Shown in pieces: positions 59,210 to 64,000 of a stretch of 64,000 nucleotides of DNA. A program made the translations under genes and the position numbers. The notes beneath the pieces are model-generated. The model was not told where the DNA came from and did no database searches. It saw nothing but the letters and a program-made list of their open reading frames with translations. The DNA is from JAWWPY01 sp033854735 (lineage in GTDB: Bacteria; Actinomycetota; Actinomycetes; Streptosporangiales; Streptosporangiaceae): contig JAWWPY010000385.1 of the NCBI GenBank assembly GCA_033854735.1, positions 1 through 64,000 on the forward strand, given 5' to 3'. How positions within the stretch are numbered: the first letter of the stretch is position 1; each line of letters opens with the position of its first letter.

Positions 59210-60108
59210 TCCACGGCTAGCAGCCAGCCCAGTCTCTCGGACATGGCCCGTGCGCAGCCGACGATGGCGCGTACGTGGCCGGAATCGTCGGTCGCCCGCC
59301 ACAGCACGGACCATGGATAGTAAGAGGCCGGCTCGGTGAGCGGTCGCCAGATGGTTCCGGGAAGTCCTGCGATGCATGACGAGGGCACGCAGTACAGGCA
59401 GCGCCCCTGGGCAACGAGATCGGCGGCCGCGCGGATGCTCTCGACGGTGCCTTCGTACACGGTAGGGGTGAAGCCAGCCGACCGGCACATCTCGATGGTG
59501 AACTGGTTGAACTCCGGAGCCCGCGCCTCCTCGGCGAGCAGCAGTGGTTCCTCGGCCAGGACCGCGACGGGGATGCCGTCCATCGCCGCGAACCGGTGCG
59601 TGCTGGCGACCATGACCCCCAGCGGGTCCCGGCGGAACAGTTGCGAGGCCACCTGCGGCGGGGCAAGTGCCGCCCGGCCGATGCCCACGTCCAGGCGGCC
59701 GTCCACGAGCTGCTGGAACTGCTCGGGCACCCCCGCCTCGACTTGGTGGATCACCAGGTCGGGGTAACGGGCCTGCACCTCGTGCAAAATCTGCGGCATC
59801 GAGTCGTAGCTGGCGTCGATAATGCCGACCCGCAGCGTGGGAGACGCGCCCATGGCGCTGCGGGCGATATCCGCGGACCGGACCACGTGAGCCAGGATCT
59901 GCCGCGCCTCGACCAGGAACGCTGCCCCGGCAGCGGTCAATGAGACATGGTGCGTGCTGCGTTCGAAGAGGCCGACCCCGAGCTCGCGCTCCAGCCGCTG
60001 TACCTGCTGGCTCAATGCTGACTGGACAATATGCTCCCTGGCGGCCGCCCGGCCGAAATGCAATTCTTCGGACAGAGTCACGAAATACCGCAACTGGCGT
60101 AGCTCCAT
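59194..60108 (-). CDS. LysR-family transcriptional regulator
   Basis: The 304-residue protein begins MELRQLRYFVTLSEELHFGRAAAREHIVQSALSQQVQRLERELGVGLFERSTHHVSLTAAGAAFL, the LysR helix-turn-helix, followed by a ligand-binding domain (PTLRVGIIDASYDSMPQILHEVQARYPDLVIHQVEAG). ATG 60108 was chosen over GTG 60117 by family start. LysR targets are usually divergent; here the neighbour across the gap is the UBP protein at 60315, so the target is unclear. Confidence 0.92.
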   Translation of the reverse strand: MELRQLRYFVTLSEELHFGRAAAREHIVQSALSQQVQRLERELGVGLFERSTHHVSLTAAGAAFLVEARQILAHVVRSADIARSAMGASPTLRVGIIDASYDSMPQILHEVQARYPDLVIHQVEAGVPEQFQQLVDGRLDVGIGRAALAPPQVASQLFRRDPLGVMVASTHRFAAMDGIPVAVLAEEPLLLAEEARAPEFNQFTIEMCRSAGFTPTVYEGTVESIRAAADLVAQGRCLYCVPSSCIAGLPGTIWRPLTEPASYYPWSVLWRATDDSGHVRAIVGCARAMSERLGWLLAVDQSTG

Positions 60109-60314
60109 TCCCGCCACCCCCTGCCTGTGAGCACCCTACTTCCGCCCCTCGGCCTGGGACAGGCCCATGCAGTTTCCGGGGGATTTGAGGTGATCAGTTC
60201 CGCTGATGGGCCCTGCTCACGTTGCTTATTTCCGGCGTGGCGGCCCTGGGATTTACTGAAGGTCTCTCAGCCCGGTCATATCCGGCATTTTCCGCACGCC
60301 GAGGAGAGCTTGCC

Positions 60315-60626
60315 ATGATTTCCGGCCATCCCATGGCTGCGGACCCGGCCCCGATCAGCCCAAACGGGTCGGAACCGCACTGCGGGCACCTGGACGGGCT
60401 CACAGTGGCGACGCCGATGTCCGGTGGCTGCCGGGACTGCCTGCCTCACCAAGTGCGCCTGGCGAGCCTCTTGGTCTGCCTGACCTGCGGCTGGGTGGCA
60501 TGTTCCGACGACTCGCCCGGCCGACACGCCAAGGCTCACTACGAAGAGACCGACCACCCGGTCGCCCGCGGCCTGGCCACGGGATCACGCTGGCGGTGGT
60601 GCTACGCCCACCAGCGCCGCGCCTGA
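60315..60626 (+). CDS. UBP-type zinc-finger protein
   Basis: The 103-residue protein contains a ZnF-UBP domain: CGHLDGLTVATP, GCRDCLPHQVRLASLLVCLTCGWVACSDDSPGRHAKAHYEETDHPVARGL, WCYAHQ. GAGGAG lies 8 bases before the ATG. UBP fingers bind the ubiquitin C-terminus in eukaryotes; in bacteria a stand-alone copy has no known role. Cys/His ligands are all visible. Confidence 0.88.
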   Translation: MISGHPMAADPAPISPNGSEPHCGHLDGLTVATPMSGGCRDCLPHQVRLASLLVCLTCGWVACSDDSPGRHAKAHYEETDHPVARGLATGSRWRWCYAHQRRA

Positions 60627-60989
60627 CCAGCCCTCGCGCCTGACCGGCGCCGCGCCTGACCGGGCCTGCGCCTGACCGGCCCCCGGGCCTGACCAGCCAC
60701 TAGTGTGAAACTCAGCGGGCCGCATGCTTCCGGGGGCGATCATGGTCGGCCCTAGGCAGGCCGGACTGATGATGTCCCACCGGAGGCCCGCCGGATCAAC
60801 ACGCCCGCGTAGGTGACCCGCGCCGCGCCCTGGCCGCTCGCGGAGCCGGCTCTTTCCGGCGTGCCCGCCCCACGGACGTATCGATCCGATTTCGTTCCTG
60901 GACAGGACGGTTACGTGAGGGTTACCGTCAACAACGATACGATAGTAAAGTCAATTTCACACAGTGAGAGTATCGGCCGGAGTGCCCGG
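60627..60989. other. Region with GCGCCTGACC repeats and liv promoter
   Basis: 60617-60697 holds about five copies of a 16-bp unit based on GCGCCTGACC(G/A)G. 60906-60929 has GACGGT-N12-ACCGTC with direct repeats GGTTAC 11 bp apart, just before the livG-like gene. No gene is visible in the rest. Confidence 0.6.
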
Positions 60990-61757
60990 ATGAACAACCT
61001 GCTGGTCGTCGAGGACCTGCGCGTCACCTATGGCGGCGTGATCGCCGTCGACGGTGTCAGCCTGGGCGTTTCCGAGGGCGAGATCGTCGGGCTGATCGGC
61101 CCCAACGGGGCTGGCAAGTCGTCTCTCATCGATGCACTGACGGGCTATCACCCGCCCTCCGCCGGGCAGGTGACCTTCGACGGGGCATCGATCAAGGGCG
61201 CGAGGCCGTACGCCATCGCGCGCCGGGGCCTGATCCGCACCTTCCAGTCGGTCGAACTGTTCGACGACCTGACCGTCGAGGAGAATCTGCTGGTCGCGGC
61301 CGAGCAGCCGTCATTCTTCACGGTCCTGCGGGACCTGGTCCTGCCGTCGCGGGGGCGGCGTAACGAGAACGTGGCCTGGGCCCAGGAAGCCTGCGGGCTG
61401 GACGATGTGGCCGACCGCCTGCCAAGCCAGCTGTCGCACGGCCGACGGAAGCTGGTCGGCGTGGCCAGGGCGCTGGCCATGCGCCCGCGGCTGGTTCTCA
61501 TGGACGAGCCGGCCGCGGGACTGGACAACGACGAGAGCATCGCCTTTGGCGAGCGGGTCGCTGCGCTGCCGGGTCGCGGGGTGAGCGTGCTGCTCGTGGA
61601 CCACGACATGGGCCTGGTGCTGAGCCTCTGCGACCGCATTGTCGTCATTGATTTCGGCCGCGTCATCGCGTCCGGGAGACCGGATGAGATCCGGGAGAGC
61701 CGCGAGGTCATCGAGGCCTATCTGGGGAGTCACGGTGGCGACCACGAGCGGATCTGA
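60990..61757 (+). CDS. Branched-chain amino-acid-type ABC ATPase (LivG)
   Basis: The 255-residue ATPase has Walker A GPNGAGKSS, the LivG stretch IARRGLIRTFQSVELFDDLTVEENLLVA, a degenerate signature QLSHGRRKLVGVARAL, and Walker B LVLMDEPAAGLD. Lengths and order match the LivG group. ATG 60990 has GGAG upstream. Its end overlaps livF by 23 bp. The ATPase powers uptake of a small amino-acid-like substrate. Confidence 0.93.
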   Translation: MNNLLVVEDLRVTYGGVIAVDGVSLGVSEGEIVGLIGPNGAGKSSLIDALTGYHPPSAGQVTFDGASIKGARPYAIARRGLIRTFQSVELFDDLTVEENLLVAAEQPSFFTVLRDLVLPSRGRRNENVAWAQEACGLDDVADRLPSQLSHGRRKLVGVARALAMRPRLVLMDEPAAGLDNDESIAFGERVAALPGRGVSVLLVDHDMGLVLSLCDRIVVIDFGRVIASGRPDEIRESREVIEAYLGSHGGDHERI

Positions 61758-62499
61758 GCGTCTGAGGGTCGTAGAAGTCACTGGCCTCGACGCCGGGTAC
61801 AACGGCAACCCGGTGGTCCGTGATCTGACCCTGCACGTCTTCGAGGCGGAGGTCGTCGCGCTGCTCGGGGCCAACGGCGCCGGCAAGACAACGACGCTGT
61901 CCACGATCGCCGGGCTGCAGCGGCCGATCGCCGGCTCCATCCGGATGGACAACAAGGACATCGCGGGGAAATCCGCGTACCGGCTGGCTCGTACCGGCCT
62001 CTCGCTGGTTCCTGAGGGCCGTGCGCTGTTCGCCGGCCTGACCGCGCGGGAGAACCTCCGGCTGAGCGCCGGGCGGGGCCGGGCCGCCAGCCGCGGCCAC
62101 GACGAGGTGCTCGACCTGCTGCCGGAACTGCGCAAGTGCCTGGACCGTAAGGCTGGCCTGCTCTCCGGCGGCGAGCAGCAGATGCTCGCGGTCGGCCGCG
62201 CGATCGCCCGGCGCCCGCGCACACTGCTTATCGACGAGATGAGCCTCGGCCTGGCCCCGGTCGTGGTCGAGCGGCTGCTCCCGGTGCTCCGGCGAGTGGC
62301 CGATGAGCTTCGGACGGCGGTGCTCCTGGTGGAGCAGCACGTGGCCCTGGCACTGGAGATCGCCGACCGCGCCTACGTCCTGGCCCACGGGCGGCTGGTG
62401 CTCGAGAGCCCGGCGGCGCGGCTGCGAAACCGCCGCGAACTGCTGAAGGCCTGCTATCTCGGCGACCTGGACCAGGCCGCCCAGCTGGCCGGGGAATAA
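61735..62499 (+). CDS. Branched-chain amino-acid-type ABC ATPase (LivF)
   Basis: The 254-residue ATPase has Walker A GANGAGKTT, LSLVPEGRALFAGLTARENL (typical LivF), signature LSGGEQQMLAVGRAI, and Walker B TLLIDEMSLGLAP. The GTG at 61735 has GGGGAG about 8 bases upstream and lies inside the livG frame, giving coupled translation. Confidence 0.94.
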   Translation: MATTSGSERLRVVEVTGLDAGYNGNPVVRDLTLHVFEAEVVALLGANGAGKTTTLSTIAGLQRPIAGSIRMDNKDIAGKSAYRLARTGLSLVPEGRALFAGLTARENLRLSAGRGRAASRGHDEVLDLLPELRKCLDRKAGLLSGGEQQMLAVGRAIARRPRTLLIDEMSLGLAPVVVERLLPVLRRVADELRTAVLLVEQHVALALEIADRAYVLAHGRLVLESPAARLRNRRELLKACYLGDLDQAAQLAGE

Positions 62500-62569
62500 C
62501 CGGCGCCGCGGGCCACAGACAGATTTCACCCCCGAAACAGCATGACCCGATTTAAAAAGAGGAGTCACG

Positions 62570-63853
62570 ATGGCGGTTAACGTGGGGAGGGCGCGGCCGG
62601 CCGCAGTGCTGGCCGCGATGACAGCGTGCGGCCTGCTTGCGGTCGGCTGCGGGAGCAGCGGGAGCAGTTCTTCTTCTGCTTCGGCGTCGGCCAGCGCGAC
62701 CCAGAGCGCGTCAGCGGCGTCCGTCCTGGGCGCGCCACATCCGGCCAGCGGCTCGCCGGTCGTGTTCGGCCTGCTGAACCTGCAGTCGGGACCGGTTACT
62801 TTCCCTGAGGTTTCCGGGGCGGAGCAGGCCGCTGCCCAGTACGTCAACGAGTACCTGGACGGCATCAACGGCCACCCCATCAAGATCGTGGTGTGCGCGA
62901 CAGATGGCCAGCCTTCGACGTCCGCGCGCTGCGCCAACCAGCTCCTGAACGACCATCCGGTAGCGATCCTCGGCGGAGCCGACACCGGCGCGCCTGGCGC
63001 GATACCGGTATGGCAGCGGGCCAAGCTCGCCTACCTCGGCGGGGTGCCGTTCACCCCGGTCGAGTCGAACTACGTCAACGGCGTCATCTTCGACAGCGTC
63101 TCCAGTGGCGACAACTCGGCCGCGTCCGTGTACGCGAAGAAGACGCTGCACGCGACGACCGCGGCCATCATCTACACCTCGGACACGCAGGGCACCTCGG
63201 TCACCAATAACGTCATCGCGCCGACCATGAACCACGTCGGATTCACCAAGGTCACGAAGATCCCAGTGCCACCGACCGCCTCGGATGTCTCATCGGCAGT
63301 GGCGTCCGCTATCGGCACGCATCCGGATGTCGTCTACATCAACGACCCGAACTCCTGCCCCCAGGTGCTCAGCTCGCTGAAGCAACTGGGCAGCACGGCC
63401 AAGATCCTCGGCATCGACCCCTGCACCTCACCCGCTGCCATTGCCGCGGCCAACGGCGGCGCGAGCGGCATGTACTACGCCTCGCCGGTGCTCAGCCCGG
63501 ACGCGGGAACCCAGGAGTCCAACCTGTACCTGGCCGCGCTCAAGAAGTACGCCTCGGCGAGCATCGCCCTCGACTCGCTCACCGCGATGGGCTTCGCGAC
63601 GGTTATCAACGTCAGGACTGCGCTGGCCAGCTTCACCACGTCACAGCTGACCACCGCTAAGATCCTGGCCGCGTTCAGGGACGGGGGCAACCATCCCAAC
63701 TTTATGGCCCACGCCTACACCTGCGACGGCAAGCAGCTGGCCGGGGCGGCGGCGGTCTGCAACGCCTACCAGCAGATCCGCCAGGTCCAGGGAACGAAGA
63801 TCGTGGTGGCTGACCCGAGCTGGGTGACGGCGGGCTCCTACTACACAGGCTGA
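62570..63853 (+). CDS. Periplasmic-type binding lipoprotein (Leu/Ile/Val-binding family)
   Basis: The 427-residue lipoprotein has lipobox LAVGC, a Ser/Ala stalk, and a Peripla_BP_6 fold (VVFGLLNLQSGPVTFPEVSGAEQAAAQYVNEYLDGINGHPIKIV, ILGGADTGAPGAIPVWQRAKLAYLGG, ALDSLTAMGFATVINVRTAL). AGAGGAG precedes the ATG. It carries no His/aromatic signature that would fix the ligand. A hairpin follows the stop, yet transcription may continue into livH. Confidence 0.92.
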   Translation: MAVNVGRARPAAVLAAMTACGLLAVGCGSSGSSSSSASASASATQSASAASVLGAPHPASGSPVVFGLLNLQSGPVTFPEVSGAEQAAAQYVNEYLDGINGHPIKIVVCATDGQPSTSARCANQLLNDHPVAILGGADTGAPGAIPVWQRAKLAYLGGVPFTPVESNYVNGVIFDSVSSGDNSAASVYAKKTLHATTAAIIYTSDTQGTSVTNNVIAPTMNHVGFTKVTKIPVPPTASDVSSAVASAIGTHPDVVYINDPNSCPQVLSSLKQLGSTAKILGIDPCTSPAAIAAANGGASGMYYASPVLSPDAGTQESNLYLAALKKYASASIALDSLTAMGFATVINVRTALASFTTSQLTTAKILAAFRDGGNHPNFMAHAYTCDGKQLAGAAAVCNAYQQIRQVQGTKIVVADPSWVTAGSYYTG

Positions 63854-63860
63854 TCGCAGA

Positions 63861-63889
63861 CCGGGGCCCGCCTGGGCCGCGGGCCCCGG
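63861..63889 (+). terminator. Hairpin between binding protein and permease genes
   Basis: CCGGGGCCCG and CGGGCCCCGG are perfect 10-bp arms with a 9-nt loop. There is no T tract. It may lower expression of the permease relative to the binding protein. Confidence 0.65.
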
Positions 63890-63916
63890 TCCCTACCCGC
63901 CGGAGAGGTGGACGAG

Positions 63917-64000
63917 GTGTCCACGTACCTGCTCTTCTTTCTGCTCGGGCTCGGCGGGGGATCGGTCTACGCGATCCTCGGACTCGGCCTGGTGCTCAAG
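63917..64000 (+). CDS. Branched-chain amino-acid-type ABC permease (LivH), partial
   Basis: A GTG at 63917 with GGAGAGG upstream begins STYLLFFLLGLGGGSVYAILGLGLVLK, the typical LivH first helix. The gene runs off the window end after 28 codons. Confidence 0.8.
   Translation, partial: MSTYLLFFLLGLGGGSVYAILGLGLVLK

Overview
The window is 64 kb of very GC-rich DNA with strong third-position GC bias, many GTG starts, frequent 4-bp ATGA/GTGA gene overlaps, lipoproteins with Ser/Pro/Ala-rich stalks, a DevR-like regulator, a VapBC pair and a HAIR-like element before lon. This points to a chromosome segment of a high-GC actinomycete (Actinomycetota), probably a soil-type heterotroph. I cannot name a species. 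I saw no rRNA, tRNA, CRISPR array, phage genes or intact insertion sequence.

Layout. 0-2 kb: an ECF sigma factor flanked by two divergent paralogous membrane proteins (anti-sigma-like) that share a perfect 108-bp inverted repeat. 2-4 kb: an AlaA-type aminotransferase divergent from an HxlR-type repressor with paired operators. 4-9 kb: a fused 5-oxoprolinase/hydantoinase and a VapBC pair. 9-15 kb: two secreted glycosidase-like lipoproteins, then an ABC-2 exporter whose ATPase is fused to an extracytoplasmic alpha/beta hydrolase. 15-17.5 kb: a receiver protein plus a double-domain KaiC-like ATPase. 17.5-22.7 kb: an operon of a histidine-ammonia-lyase-family protein with a non-canonical MIO motif followed by coxL-coxS-coxM genes of form II. 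22.8-26 kb: an MFS exporter and MarR repressor sharing one large palindrome, and a CAP-domain protein. 26-32.5 kb: Lon, a universal stress protein, a NUDIX hydrolase and two divergent SGNH esterases.

32.5-45 kb is the most distinctive block. One tightly overlapped eight-gene operon encodes an oligopeptide ABC importer (binding protein, two permeases, two ATPases), an Ntn asparaginase, an M55 D-aminopeptidase and a LacI regulator. Divergent from it are a ketopantoate-reductase/amidase fusion and a zinc aspartoacylase-like hydrolase, with an SDR oxidoreductase converging on them. Together they look like an uptake-and-dismantling pathway for a peptide- or amide-containing compound. I infer this from context and cannot name the substrate.

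45-64 kb holds ArsR/SRPBCC-VOC, a GAF-PP2C phosphatase, small membrane proteins, an FAD oxidoreductase with MarR, a toroid-like protein with a UDP-sugar dehydrogenase, a cluster of three signalling proteins (DevR-like regulator, REC-HisKA protein, PAS hybrid kinase), several proteins shorter than 70 residues, a LysR regulator, a UBP zinc-finger protein, and the start of a branched-chain amino-acid-type ABC operon (livG, livF, binding protein, livH cut by the window end). Two features recur across the window: tandem repeats, mostly of 15 bp, inside interdomain linkers, and regulators whose start codon lies about 6-8 bases after a -10 box, suggesting leaderless mRNAs.
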